Positions 51,665-60,480 of a stretch of 64,000 bases of DNA are shown in pieces. Origin of the DNA: Thiomicrorhabdus sp. Milos-T2. Its GTDB lineage: Bacteria > Pseudomonadota > Gammaproteobacteria > Thiomicrospirales > Thiomicrospiraceae. The notes beneath the pieces are model-generated. The model searched no databases. It saw nothing but the letters and a program-made list of their open reading frames with translations, and was not told the DNA's origin. The position numbers and the translations under genes were made by a program. The stretch spans positions 62,001-126,000 of the forward strand of contig NZ_KL370892.1 in assembly GCF_000702325.1 (NCBI RefSeq), written 5' to 3'. Each line of letters starts with the position of its first letter. Positions within the stretch are counted from its first letter, which is position 1.

Positions 51665-52123
51665 ATGAAAGATCCAAAATTACGAACAAATTTACTGCTT
51701 CAACTGGTTGAAAACGCGCAAGAAGGCATCGTGGTTGCCGAAAAAGAAGGCCATGACACCATTTTGATTTATGTTAATCCCGCTTTTGAGAAGTTAACGG
51801 GTTATAAATCTGAAGAAATCTTGTACCAAGATTGTCGATTTTTACAAGGTGAAGATACTCAACAAGAGTCTATTAAGATTATCCGAAGTGCGATTGATGG
51901 CTCTGACCCTGTTCGTACCATTCTTAAAAACTACCGTAAAGACGGAACGGTTTTTTGGAACGAACTCAGCGTTACCCCATTCTTTGATGAAATTGATGAA
52001 CTGACCTATTACATTGGTATTCAAAAAGATGTGACTGAAGAAGTCTTATTGCAAGAGGCTTTAGACAAAGCGAATGAAGAAATCGCGCAGTTAAACGCTG
52101 AATTAAAAGCATTGAAAAAATAA
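51665..52123 (+). CDS. LOV-domain blue-light photoreceptor
   Basis: This 152-residue protein is a single LOV/PAS domain with a C-terminal helix. The motif DCRFLQGED contains Cys57, equivalent to the flavin-adduct cysteine of LOV domains, with the usual following L-Q and R; the FMN-contact N-P-A-F and N-x-x-R-K-D-G-T-x-F-W-N pattern (KNYRKDGTVFWNELSVTP) is present. A C-terminal coiled-coil-like helix (EEVLLQEALDKANEEIAQLN) likely makes it a short LOV dimer. It lies 360 bp from the MerR/LitR-like gene, the pairing known from Pseudomonas light sensing. Confidence 0.92.
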   Translation: MKDPKLRTNLLLQLVENAQEGIVVAEKEGHDTILIYVNPAFEKLTGYKSEEILYQDCRFLQGEDTQQESIKIIRSAIDGSDPVRTILKNYRKDGTVFWNELSVTPFFDEIDELTYYIGIQKDVTEEVLLQEALDKANEEIAQLNAELKALKK

Positions 52124-52178
52124 CACTATTTTAGAGACCGTAGCAAAAACCTTTAGATTTATGAGTCCCAAAGGGTAT

Positions 52179-52457
52179 CCGTATTTTGTGATTGATTATC
52201 GAGTTTTGTAAAAATTAACCACGAAGACACAGAGGCACGAAGATTAAAAACACAAATAAAAGTGATTAGAAAACCATAGCCTAACGATCTTAAGTCATGC
52301 CTATAAGCTCTGCAGCTCTGCATTTGTAAAGTGTAAAAGCGATTAATTTATTATGTTTAGTTTGATTATACGTTTAGTTTGGTATTAGACATTAGAAATC
52401 ATCGTGCTTTCGTGTCTTCGTGGTTAAAAGATTTGTTTAATCAATCACAAAATACGG
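52179..52457. mobile_element. 279-bp inverted-repeat element
   Basis: Perfect 19-bp ends (CCGTATTTTGTGATTGATT at 52179-52197, inverted at 52439-52457) enclose a second inverted pair built from the TTAACCACGAAGACAC word (near 52217 and inverted near 52413). There is no gene inside. It fills the 357-bp gap between the LOV gene and the convergent MerR gene and contains one of the dispersed repeat families. Confidence 0.7.
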
Positions 52458-52480
52458 TTAGCCTATTTAAATAAAGTTCT

Positions 52481-53320
52481 CTAAATATTATAAGCGTAAC
52501 ATTGAATTTCTTTACTTAAGTCTGTGTTTTCAGCAAGTTCCGAAAAATAATGCAATTCTAGACCAGGATGCGTTTCTACCCAATTTGTCCAACGACTTTC
52601 ATCAAAACCCTTTTGAGTATCTACAACGACCACGCCTTGGCTTTTCGAAATTTTAACCCTCTCAAACAATAATGCATCATTGTGCGTGGGTTCAGAATTA
52701 ATAATACAAACAAAGCCTTTTTGAGCCAGTCTAATCGCAGCAATAATTAATGATGAACGTAAATCATCTTCTGATTCTGGCAATAACCATAAGATTTTGG
52801 CTGAATGCATGGCAATATGGCGACTAGCAAAACGTAAACGCGTGTGAAGCCTTGGCAGTAGCTGAGATTCCCAAAAGGCTAATAAAACATTGTTAGCCGT
52901 GCCTTCATCGCCTTTTAATTGATGACTAATTTCAATAAATATGCCATATAAAAGTGCATCACTAACATCCATAAAAGCATGGTCGAGTTCTAAATTTAAA
53001 GTCTCTAAATCAAAGGCAGTACAAGCTTCTTTCAATTTGGAAAGGTAATCGTAATCATCTTGATTAACCATTTCTTTTTCTTTAACGGCAACCTGGGTCA
53101 GTCGGCTTTTAACCTGACTAATCGGAATCCCTTGTTCAGTTAATTTAACCGCCCCTTTAATGCGTTCAATGTGCTCCATGGTATAAAGACGATGACCACC
53201 CTCTGTACGAACAGGTTCAATTAACCCATAACGTCTTTCCCAGGCTCTTAGAGTAATGGAGTTGACTCCTGTTAAGTTGGAGACTTCTCTAATTGGATAA
53301 AGGGCTTCTTGGTTTTTCAT
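52481..53320 (-). CDS. MerR family regulator, class II LitR-like
   Basis: This 279-residue protein has a MerR helix-turn-helix (YPIREVSNLTGVNSITLRAW, ERRYGLIEPVRTEGGHRLY) and a helical C-domain of the CarH/LitR type (ELDHAFMDVSDALLYGIFIE, the LLAFWESQLLPRLHTRLRF segment), but no D-x-H-x-x-G motif for cobalamin. Class II LitR proteins lack B12 and work together with a LOV protein in the light response of Pseudomonas. The LOV gene lies next to it. It probably controls the genes with the shared TATACA-type motif. Confidence 0.85.
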   Translation of the reverse strand: MKNQEALYPIREVSNLTGVNSITLRAWERRYGLIEPVRTEGGHRLYTMEHIERIKGAVKLTEQGIPISQVKSRLTQVAVKEKEMVNQDDYDYLSKLKEACTAFDLETLNLELDHAFMDVSDALLYGIFIEISHQLKGDEGTANNVLLAFWESQLLPRLHTRLRFASRHIAMHSAKILWLLPESEDDLRSSLIIAAIRLAQKGFVCIINSEPTHNDALLFERVKISKSQGVVVVDTQKGFDESRWTNWVETHPGLELHYFSELAENTDLSKEIQCYAYNI

Positions 53321-53447
53321 AGTGGTTCAATTTCTTTATTTAATGCTGGGAGAATTCCCCCAATAGTTATGCGTATGTTAGACAAAAACTTGTACTAAAG
53401 CAATTTTGCTCCATCAAGTCTTTGGTCAACATAATTTACGCCTCAGA

Positions 53448-54926
53448 TTAACTTGCTGTTTTCATTGCTGCGACACGTTCTAAATGTTCTGTTCTACTCT
53501 GTTTTAAATCCACCTGCGGTTTTGGATAATCTTGACCTAGCTGTATTGCTTTTAAACTACATTCAGCAAGATGTTCCCAAGGAGCATGAATTGCCTTGTT
53601 AGATAGCGCTTTTAACTCAGGTACCCATTTGCGAATGTATTCACCCTTAGCATCAAACTTTACACTTTGAGTGACCGGATTAAACAATCGGTAATACGGT
53701 GAGGCATCAACACCACAACCTGCTACCCACTGCCAACCCATTGAATTATTAGCTGGATCGGCATCGAATAGGGTTTTATCAAACCAAGCCTTACCCAGTA
53801 ACCAATGCTGATTTAGGTTTTTGGTTAAAAACGAAGCAACCAACATTCGCACGCGGTTGTGCATGCTGCCTGTTTCATAAAGCTCTCTCATTCCAGCATC
53901 AATAATTGGAATCCCCGTTAAGCCTTTCTGCCAGGCCTGGTAACTTGGCAAGTCTTGTTGCCAAGACATGGTTTTGTATTTGATTTGAAATGGCTCAGTT
54001 TCAGTTTGCGGAAAATGCACCAGTAAATGTCGCGCAAACTCCTTCCAGATTAACTGCCTTATCCATGGCATGCCTTGATCGGTTTTAATCTCACCTTGTG
54101 CCATCAAATCTTGAAAGTAAAAATAGATGACTCTTGAGTTTATCTCACCAAAATGCAGATACGGCGACAAGCCACTGGTGCCCTCTAAAATCGGAAAATC
54201 ACGATCATGATCATAATGTGCGAGTCCGTTTTTAATAAAGGTTTTTAACTTATCCCAAGCGGCTTTTTCTCCAACTTGCCAATGCGTCATTAGCTTTTTA
54301 GCCCAAGGCTCTTGAATAAGGGTTTGTAAGTCTTTTGGCAAATTTAACCAGGCCTGGTTGGTTGGCGTTAATTGCGCACATTGACTAAAATCTTTGCCAA
54401 GACTTAAATCTTCTTGCAAAGGTTCAATTAAATTTTGCTTAGCCAGTAAAGCTTTGTAAAAAGGCGTAAACACTAAATACGGTTTATGCTGTTGATTACG
54501 AATCAATTCTGGTGCTATTAAAAACTCTGAATAAAACGGCTGCAGAGCAATTTTGCATTGCTGACAAACTTGTAAAGCTTGTTGCTGCATCTCAACAAAA
54601 GGCGACCCCACTTGGTAACTGTATAAAACCTGATTTACCTTGTAATCTGAAATGACTTGCTTAAGTTGTTGCTCAAACGCACCGTCTATAATCCACAATT
54701 GACCGCCCTTGGCTGAAATCTCAGCTTGCAGTTTTTGTAAACTTTGTGCCAACCAAACAAGATTAGCTTCACCAATGACCTGTTTTGAATCATGAAAATA
54801 AGCCACAATGACCAGGCCTGGTGATTCCAATGCCGTTTGTAAAGCAGGCAAAGCAGTGAGTCTTAATTCTCTTTGCAACCAAACTAAGCTTACGTTTTGG
54901 TGATGCTTTATTGACGTTAATGCCAT
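53448..54926 (-). CDS. phrB: Deoxyribodipyrimidine photolyase
   Basis: This 492-residue CPD photolyase repairs cyclobutane pyrimidine dimers using FADH- and light. The antenna domain begins VSLVWLQRELRLTALPALQT; the FAD domain shows SGLSPYLHFGEINSRVIY, WIRQLIWKEFARHLLVHFP, TGIPIIDAGMRELYETGSMH, NRVRMLVASFLTKNLNQHW and ADPANNSMGWQWVAGCGVDA. It contains three exact CCAGGCCTGG palindromes. It is the last gene of the operon starting at 59.6 kb, or close to it. Confidence 0.95.
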   Translation of the reverse strand: MALTSIKHHQNVSLVWLQRELRLTALPALQTALESPGLVIVAYFHDSKQVIGEANLVWLAQSLQKLQAEISAKGGQLWIIDGAFEQQLKQVISDYKVNQVLYSYQVGSPFVEMQQQALQVCQQCKIALQPFYSEFLIAPELIRNQQHKPYLVFTPFYKALLAKQNLIEPLQEDLSLGKDFSQCAQLTPTNQAWLNLPKDLQTLIQEPWAKKLMTHWQVGEKAAWDKLKTFIKNGLAHYDHDRDFPILEGTSGLSPYLHFGEINSRVIYFYFQDLMAQGEIKTDQGMPWIRQLIWKEFARHLLVHFPQTETEPFQIKYKTMSWQQDLPSYQAWQKGLTGIPIIDAGMRELYETGSMHNRVRMLVASFLTKNLNQHWLLGKAWFDKTLFDADPANNSMGWQWVAGCGVDASPYYRLFNPVTQSVKFDAKGEYIRKWVPELKALSNKAIHAPWEHLAECSLKAIQLGQDYPKPQVDLKQSRTEHLERVAAMKTAS

Positions 54927-55478
54927 TTAATTTCCAATTAAGTTCGATTTTAAATCTTCAGAAAGCGGGTTTTCACCCAACCAAATCCCAAAATACACTG
55001 CCTTAAAGCCTGGCGCTGATGAGCTAAAAATAGGGACATCATTAAGTAATAATGTTGTTCCGTCTTGTGGTGTATATTTCAATGTATAGCAATCACCAGG
55101 TTTTACCGCTTTATAAGCCATGTGTAATCGCTCAACTTCTTTTTTTAGTTGCGGGCTAATGTCTTTAGGTAAGACCTTGTTTGCGCCTTCAATAAAAATA
55201 TCGGGCGTAATCTCTTTTAAATAACACAGCTTAAGTTTTAAGAGTTCTGAGTCCTCTAAAAAATTGTTAGGTAACGATTTTTTGCTGCTATCGACATACA
55301 AACTGGCTTGATAAATATCAAAAAACAACCAAGTTGCGGTGCCCTCAGAAACTTTAAACCACTTGTTATCAGACGCTGATGCCGCTGATGCCGCTGATGC
55401 CTGATTAGCGGTTAGCAAAAACAGTGAGGTAAAAAAAGCAAAAACAATCGATTTTAAAAACATATAACGCTGATTCAT
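54927..55478 (-). CDS. Chalcone isomerase-like periplasmic protein
   Basis: This protein of about 183 residues (start uncertain: 55478 or the ATG at 55463) has a signal peptide (LKSIVFAFFTSLFLLTANQA) and a chalcone-isomerase-like domain (YQASLYVDSS, ELLKLKLCYLKEITPDIFIE, PGFKAVYFGIWLGENPLSED). Bacterial members lack known flavonoid activity; they are thought to bind fatty acids, which fits the lipid genes around it. It abuts phrB. Confidence 0.82.
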   Translation of the reverse strand: MNQRYMFLKSIVFAFFTSLFLLTANQASAASAASASDNKWFKVSEGTATWLFFDIYQASLYVDSSKKSLPNNFLEDSELLKLKLCYLKEITPDIFIEGANKVLPKDISPQLKKEVERLHMAYKAVKPGDCYTLKYTPQDGTTLLLNDVPIFSSSAPGFKAVYFGIWLGENPLSEDLKSNLIGN

Positions 55479-55526
55479 AGGTAAAACCCATAACATTTAA
55501 TCTCATTTAATCTCATTTAAGCTCGA

Positions 55527-56075
55527 CTATAGTGGGTTTTTACTAAAGAACAGTGTGACTTCACCAACATTAAAGCCCCATTTAGTCACGCTTGCACGAT
55601 TCATCATCGTGGTGTCAGTATGTAAAAACATCCAGTCATTAAATTGCACATGAATCGTGCTATCTTTATAGGGTAAATCTAAAGTGTAACGCCAATTTAA
55701 AGCATTTCCGGCAGATTCTCCTATGGCTTCACCAATGACATCATCAGCCTTACCTATAAACTGACCCTCTGCTGTTTTGGTAATGTGCCAAATGCGTTGT
55801 TGTTTTTCACCATCGTTGTAAACAAAACGTTCATCTAAAGTCAGCTGATTACCTTCGATTGTTCCGGTGATATCCACCGTAAAACGACGCAAAACTTTGC
55901 CTGAACGGTCTTGAAACTGCCCTTGTGCAAATGTCTTGCCTTTAAAATAATCAAACAAGTTAAGTTGCGGTTTTTCATTTTGGTAATCTTGAACTTTCAC
56001 AGAACTGCATCCTGATATTAGAGTGATTGAGAGAAAACTGACTAAGAGTAAAACGTATCTAAAATTCTTCATCAC
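55527..56075 (-). CDS. DUF3833 family lipoprotein
   Basis: This 182-residue protein has a lipobox (FLSITLISGCSS) and the DUF3833 body: LNLFDYFKGKTFAQGQFQDR, VDITGTIEGNQLTLDERFVY, ALNWRYTLDLPY and DWMFLHTDTTMMNRASVTKW. DUF3833 genes regularly accompany cfa/DUF1365/FAD-oxidase sets; the function is unknown, perhaps lipid handling in the outer membrane. Confidence 0.88.
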   Translation of the reverse strand: MMKNFRYVLLLVSFLSITLISGCSSVKVQDYQNEKPQLNLFDYFKGKTFAQGQFQDRSGKVLRRFTVDITGTIEGNQLTLDERFVYNDGEKQQRIWHITKTAEGQFIGKADDVIGEAIGESAGNALNWRYTLDLPYKDSTIHVQFNDWMFLHTDTTMMNRASVTKWGFNVGEVTLFFSKNPL

Positions 56076-56080
56076 AACTC

Positions 56081-57313
56081 CTAAATTTGCTCTAACTTTG
56101 AAAACGTTAACTGCACAACACTTGTGTTCTGGGTTTCAAAACCTACGGTGCAGTAGTCTAAATAGTAGTTCCACATTTTTTGGAATGACTTGCCATAACC
56201 CTGCTCTAATAATACTTGGCTATGTTTATTAAAATCCTGTTTCCATAACTGGCAAGTTTTGGCGTAATCTTGTCCAAAATCAAAGACATTTTCAACTCTA
56301 AAGCCGTGTTTTGCAGCTAAATGCTTTAACTGCCTTAAACTTGGTAATAATCCACCCGGAAAAATATAAGTCTGAATAAAGTCCACATTAGATTGATAGT
56401 GTTCGGCAATTTTTTCATCAATAGTAATAACTTGTAATGCAGCTTTGCCGTCTGGTTTTAAGCACTCATTCAGTTTTTCAAAATACACATTCCAATACTC
56501 TTTGCCGACCGCTTCAAACATTTCAATACTTACAATATGATCGTACTGCTGAGTTTCATGTCGATAATCTTGCAGAGCAACTTCATAATGAGCGGTATTT
56601 GGAATTGCCTCCAAACGATTTTGTGCAAACTTTTGCTGTTCGGTTGACAAGGTCAGACCTTTAACGTTGGCTCCTTGGCGAGTAGCGGCTTCCATAAACC
56701 CTCCCCAACCGCAACCAATTTCAAGTACTGTTTGACCAGCCTTTAAGTTGATTTGATTAATTAACCTTTGATACTTTTGATCTTGAGCTTGCTCTAAACT
56801 CATATTAGCATCACTAAAAATAGCACTTGAGTAAGACATGGTTTTATCTAGCCATTTTTCATAAAACGCATTGCCTAAATCGTAGTGATAGGAGATATTC
56901 TTGCGGCTATTTTTTACCGAATTATGACGTTTACGGTGTTGCCATAAATGCCATAAATTAAAACTCTTTTTCCCCAATAAACCTTCTAAAACGGCTTTAT
57001 TTTGGTAAACCAAATTCATTAGGTTATATAAAGAAATTGTTTCAACCGCATCTTCAAAATAGGCTTGAGCAAATCCTAGCTCACCTTGTGTTTTCATTAA
57101 CCAGTAAGCTCTAAAGGGATTATTTAAAATCAGTTCGGCATGCGGACCAGCCTTTGATCCTTGAAAACGATGAGTTTCGCCAAACAACTTCAACGTTAAG
57201 CTTCCCTGCTCTAATTTATTAAATGGCAAGTTAAGAATCATTTTTTGAACAAAAGAAGGTGTAACCATCTTTTCTAATAGAGTAAATCCGCTATTTGATA
57301 TGGCTTTTAACAT
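56081..57313 (-). CDS. Cyclopropane-fatty-acyl-phospholipid synthase family methyltransferase
   Basis: This 410-residue SAM-dependent enzyme acts on membrane phospholipid acyl chains. The SAM-binding motif VLEIGCGWGGFMEAATRQGA, the YHYDLGNAFYEKWLDKTMSYS active-site segment and FIQTYIFPGGLLPSLRQL are those of the CFA synthase family. In this gene context (FAD oxidoreductase, DUF1365, DUF3833) the homologue in Rhodobacter (UfaM-type) methylates fatty acids on the way to furan fatty acids, so that role is as likely as cyclopropanation. Confidence 0.92.
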   Translation of the reverse strand: MLKAISNSGFTLLEKMVTPSFVQKMILNLPFNKLEQGSLTLKLFGETHRFQGSKAGPHAELILNNPFRAYWLMKTQGELGFAQAYFEDAVETISLYNLMNLVYQNKAVLEGLLGKKSFNLWHLWQHRKRHNSVKNSRKNISYHYDLGNAFYEKWLDKTMSYSSAIFSDANMSLEQAQDQKYQRLINQINLKAGQTVLEIGCGWGGFMEAATRQGANVKGLTLSTEQQKFAQNRLEAIPNTAHYEVALQDYRHETQQYDHIVSIEMFEAVGKEYWNVYFEKLNECLKPDGKAALQVITIDEKIAEHYQSNVDFIQTYIFPGGLLPSLRQLKHLAAKHGFRVENVFDFGQDYAKTCQLWKQDFNKHSQVLLEQGYGKSFQKMWNYYLDYCTVGFETQNTSVVQLTFSKLEQI

Positions 57314-58092
57314 TGGTTCATCTCCGTGTGACTGTAGTCAATTTTTTCGAGCTGTTTCGGGGTTTTGTGAAATTTACCACCTTTTAACCAAATTTTAAGT
57401 GCCCACCAATGAATCATGGCGAGAACTTTAAGGGTATTAAAAGGATGTTTAAAGGCGGCTTTAATTAGGTTTTTATCACTTAAAGATTGTGCTTGACCCA
57501 CTTGAGTAGAGATAAGCACTTGTTGATTATTTTCGGTTTGATAAATTCCAATTTTGTATTGTTCAGAAGGCTTACTAAAACGAAACTGATACTGGCAATC
57601 CATGCCAATAAAAGGGGAAACATGAAACACTTTTTTAGCCTGAGCTTTAACACTATCAGCCAAAGGTTGACCGTGGTTGGTTAAGACGTAATGATGCCAT
57701 TGACCAAAGGTGTTACTCACCTCGCCAATAATGCCAATCATTTGCCCTTGTTGATTGTAGGCGTACCACATAGCCAAAGGATTAAACGTGACATTCATAA
57801 AACGGGGAAAACAAACCAATTCAATCTTATGAGCCGCTTCAGGCAAGCCATATTCTGCTAATAACTTATCCGCCCAAACCCGCCAGGCCTGGTTAGTTTT
57901 ACGAGCGCCGTAATCTTTAAAGTGCAAACTAAACAAGTTAAAACGATTGAGCGATAACCACTTAAGCGCACTGGCCTCTGCTTCAATCTCATCAATATCA
58001 ACACGCAAGCTCATCACTCCATAACGAAACTGATATTGCATCGGAAAAAATCGTTGATGCATCACTTGGCCTAAATAGATTTGACTAGGCAT
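57307..58092 (-). CDS. DUF1365 domain-containing protein
   Basis: This 261-residue protein is a DUF1365 member: YLGQVMHQRFFPMQYQFRYG at the start, PRFMNVTFNPLAMWYAYNQQ, FHVSPFIGMDCQYQFRFSKP and a C-terminal HPFNTLKVLAMIHWWALKIW. It is almost always encoded between a FAD-dependent oxidoreductase and a CFA-type enzyme, as here with overlaps on both sides, so it acts in the same lipid pathway. Biochemistry is unknown. Confidence 0.93.
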   Translation of the reverse strand: MPSQIYLGQVMHQRFFPMQYQFRYGVMSLRVDIDEIEAEASALKWLSLNRFNLFSLHFKDYGARKTNQAWRVWADKLLAEYGLPEAAHKIELVCFPRFMNVTFNPLAMWYAYNQQGQMIGIIGEVSNTFGQWHHYVLTNHGQPLADSVKAQAKKVFHVSPFIGMDCQYQFRFSKPSEQYKIGIYQTENNQQVLISTQVGQAQSLSDKNLIKAAFKHPFNTLKVLAMIHWWALKIWLKGGKFHKTPKQLEKIDYSHTEMNQC

Positions 58093-59563
58093 TTTTTTGA
58101 TCCTGAGCAGAAGATTGGTTAGATTGGCTGGCTTGATTGGATTGTTCAGATGGTTTAAGGTCGTCCTCTGATAAGTTCTCTAATGGCTTTTCAGGGGTTT
58201 GCTTTGTGCTAGCCTTTTTATCCCACGGCAAATCAATATTCCAAAGTTTGGCAAGGTTCACCGAACTGGTTAAACCATCTTCGTGAAAACCATACCCAAA
58301 GTAACTCCCGCAAAACCACAGGTTGTGTTTACCTTGAATATCCGACAAATACTTTTGTGATGTCATCGCATCTGAATCAAATACAGGATGTTGATAAACA
58401 ATACGTTGGTGAGTGAGTGATTTTTGCGGAGGTTGGCTTGGGTTTAAGGTGACTAATAGAGGTGTTTTGGTTTTAAAGTTTTGTAATAAGTTCATCCAAT
58501 AGGTGACTGCCACAGGACTTTCTTCAGAGTGTGTATCGCGAAGATAATTCCAGGCTGCCCAAGCCAATTTACGTTTTGGCATCAGTTTTAAATCACTATG
58601 CAAATAGGCGATATTTTCTTGATATTTAAAATTAGACAGCAGTTCAAAGTCAGTTTTTAAATCATCATCCAATATTTGATAGGTTTCGTCTGCATGAGAG
58701 GCAAACACCACATCATCAAAGACCATTTCTTGCCCTTTTGGTGTGCAGACTGCCATACCAAAATCGGTTTTATAAACGTTTGTTACTGGGCTAGATAACT
58801 GAACTGCAAAAGGTTCATTTGCCATAATGGCTTTAATATATTGCTCAGAACCATTCACAACCGACTCCCACTGAGGTCGGTCTTCAATATTGAGTAATCC
58901 GTGGTTTTCAAAAAATTGTAAAAAACTGCCTACTGGAAATTTCATCATGGTTTCTAACGGGCATGACCAAATTGCCGCAGCCATAGGTAACAAATAGTAA
59001 TCACGCATACGCTGACTAAAACCATGGTTATCCAAATAATCACCTAAACTTAATGTCAATGGCGCGTCTGTTCCAAAATGATTCACCTCTAAATCTTGTT
59101 TGGCCTGCTTATTAAAGCGCAAGATTTCACCAATCATTTTCCAGTGAGCAACTGAAAATAAATTACGACGTTGAGCAAATAGAGTATTAATATTGTTACC
59201 AGAATATTCCAACTCACCTTGATTAGCCGTCACCGAGAAACTCATTTCAGTTTCTTGAGTCTTAACCTGCAAATGCTTAAACATGGCGGTAAGGTTTGGA
59301 TAGTTGGGCGTATTAAAGACAATAAAACCGGTATCTACAGGCTGAGACTTGCCATCTAAATCCAAAGTAGTGGTATTGGTGTGGCCACCTAACTTTTCAT
59401 TTTTTTCAAACAGGGTAACATCATGTTCTTGGCTTAAAAACCAAGCCGCGCTTATGCCACTTATACCACTGCCGACTACCGCAACCTTTTTTCGTTGATT
59501 TTTTTGGTTTTTTTGTTCAGATTCACCTTGGTTAGCGTCTTTTGCAATCGTTAAATTTGTCAT
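58085..59563 (-). CDS. FAD-dependent amine oxidase-like oxidoreductase
   Basis: This 492-residue flavoprotein has the dinucleotide-binding start VAVVGSGISGISAAWFLSQE, the F-x-x-N-x-x-L-G-G-H-T-N-T loop and the C-terminal FAD motif FCGSYFGYGFHEDGLTSSVN. A Gln/Ser/Lys-rich tail of about 50 residues is unusual. It opens the fatty-acid modification operon and overlaps DUF1365 by eight bases. In Rhodobacter, related oxidoreductases act in furan fatty-acid formation; that reaction is inferred here. Confidence 0.9.
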   Translation of the reverse strand: MTNLTIAKDANQGESEQKNQKNQRKKVAVVGSGISGISAAWFLSQEHDVTLFEKNEKLGGHTNTTTLDLDGKSQPVDTGFIVFNTPNYPNLTAMFKHLQVKTQETEMSFSVTANQGELEYSGNNINTLFAQRRNLFSVAHWKMIGEILRFNKQAKQDLEVNHFGTDAPLTLSLGDYLDNHGFSQRMRDYYLLPMAAAIWSCPLETMMKFPVGSFLQFFENHGLLNIEDRPQWESVVNGSEQYIKAIMANEPFAVQLSSPVTNVYKTDFGMAVCTPKGQEMVFDDVVFASHADETYQILDDDLKTDFELLSNFKYQENIAYLHSDLKLMPKRKLAWAAWNYLRDTHSEESPVAVTYWMNLLQNFKTKTPLLVTLNPSQPPQKSLTHQRIVYQHPVFDSDAMTSQKYLSDIQGKHNLWFCGSYFGYGFHEDGLTSSVNLAKLWNIDLPWDKKASTKQTPEKPLENLSEDDLKPSEQSNQASQSNQSSAQDQKNA

Positions 59564-59608
59564 ACAGCTCTCATTGCGTTGTCACAATTATTATCAATAG
59601 TTTTAATT

Positions 59609-59648
59609 TATACAAAACCTATACATTTTGCAAGTAAAAAGTTATACA
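59609..59648. promoter_or_regulatory. Divergent shared motif between the FAD-oxidoreductase and SDR operons
   Basis: TATACA-N5-TATACA (59609-59625) and AGTTATACA (59640-59648) lie in the 110-bp gap between divergent operons starting at 59563 and 59674. Both operons can be controlled from here. Confidence 0.65.
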
Positions 59649-59673
59649 ATAAATTCAAAAGGTGAGAGTTATT

Positions 59674-60480
59674 ATGAAAAGTGATACAGAAACTTTACAA
59701 AATGAAAAGTCACAACGAATTTGGGTGGTAGGCGCTTCAGAAGGCATTGGCTTGGAACTGGTAAAGCAACTCCTTACAGAAGAGCACCAATTAGTGGTCT
59801 CTGCACGAAATGCAGAAACCCATACAAACTTACTCGATTTACAAATAAAGCACCCTGACAAGCTCGCCTTATTAAATTGCGATGTCACCCAAAAACAGAA
59901 TTTAAAAGAGATAACTGACCAGGCCTGGTCAGTTTTTAAGGGGTTAGATAGCTGGATATATAATGCCGGTGTCTATAAACCCATGAGGCTAAAAGAATGG
60001 GATATTGAAGCCTTTGAAAGCATGAACCAAGTTAATTATTTAGGTGCGGTGTATTTAATGAATCACCTTTTACCTCTCTTTATGTCAGAAGCAACATCCC
60101 ATAAAAAACCAATTTGGTTATGGAATATTAGCCTAGCCTCTGATTTTGGCTTACCTTATGGTGGAGGTTATTCAGCACCCAAAGCCGCCTTACAAAACTT
60201 AGCCGAGGCATTACAACCCGAGTTACAACAATCGGGCATTGAATTAAAAGTGATTAATCATGGTTTTGTAAAAACGCGTTTAACCGCCAAAAATGATTTT
60301 ACGATGCTTGGGTTAATGGCTCCTAAAGAGGCGGCGATAAAAATTCATCAAGCACTTAAAAACCATCGTTTTGAAACACGTTTTCCCTTTAATTTATCGT
60401 TAGTTTTGGCTACGCTAAAACGGCTACCAAAATCCTGGGCATTAGCCATAACTAAAAAGGCGTTAAAAGATGACGGATAA
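59674..60480 (+). CDS. SDR family oxidoreductase
   Basis: This protein of about 268 residues is a classical short-chain dehydrogenase: WVVGASEGIGLELVKQLL (cofactor loop), D-V-T after beta-4, IYNAGVY, and the catalytic Ser and Y-x-x-x-K in LASDFGLPYGGGYSAPKAAL. The start at 59674 is chosen for the preceding AGGTGAG. It overlaps the NTF2-like gene by 11 bases. Substrate unknown, though the context suggests a lipid. Confidence 0.88.
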   Translation: MKSDTETLQNEKSQRIWVVGASEGIGLELVKQLLTEEHQLVVSARNAETHTNLLDLQIKHPDKLALLNCDVTQKQNLKEITDQAWSVFKGLDSWIYNAGVYKPMRLKEWDIEAFESMNQVNYLGAVYLMNHLLPLFMSEATSHKKPIWLWNISLASDFGLPYGGGYSAPKAALQNLAEALQPELQQSGIELKVINHGFVKTRLTAKNDFTMLGLMAPKEAAIKIHQALKNHRFETRFPFNLSLVLATLKRLPKSWALAITKKALKDDG

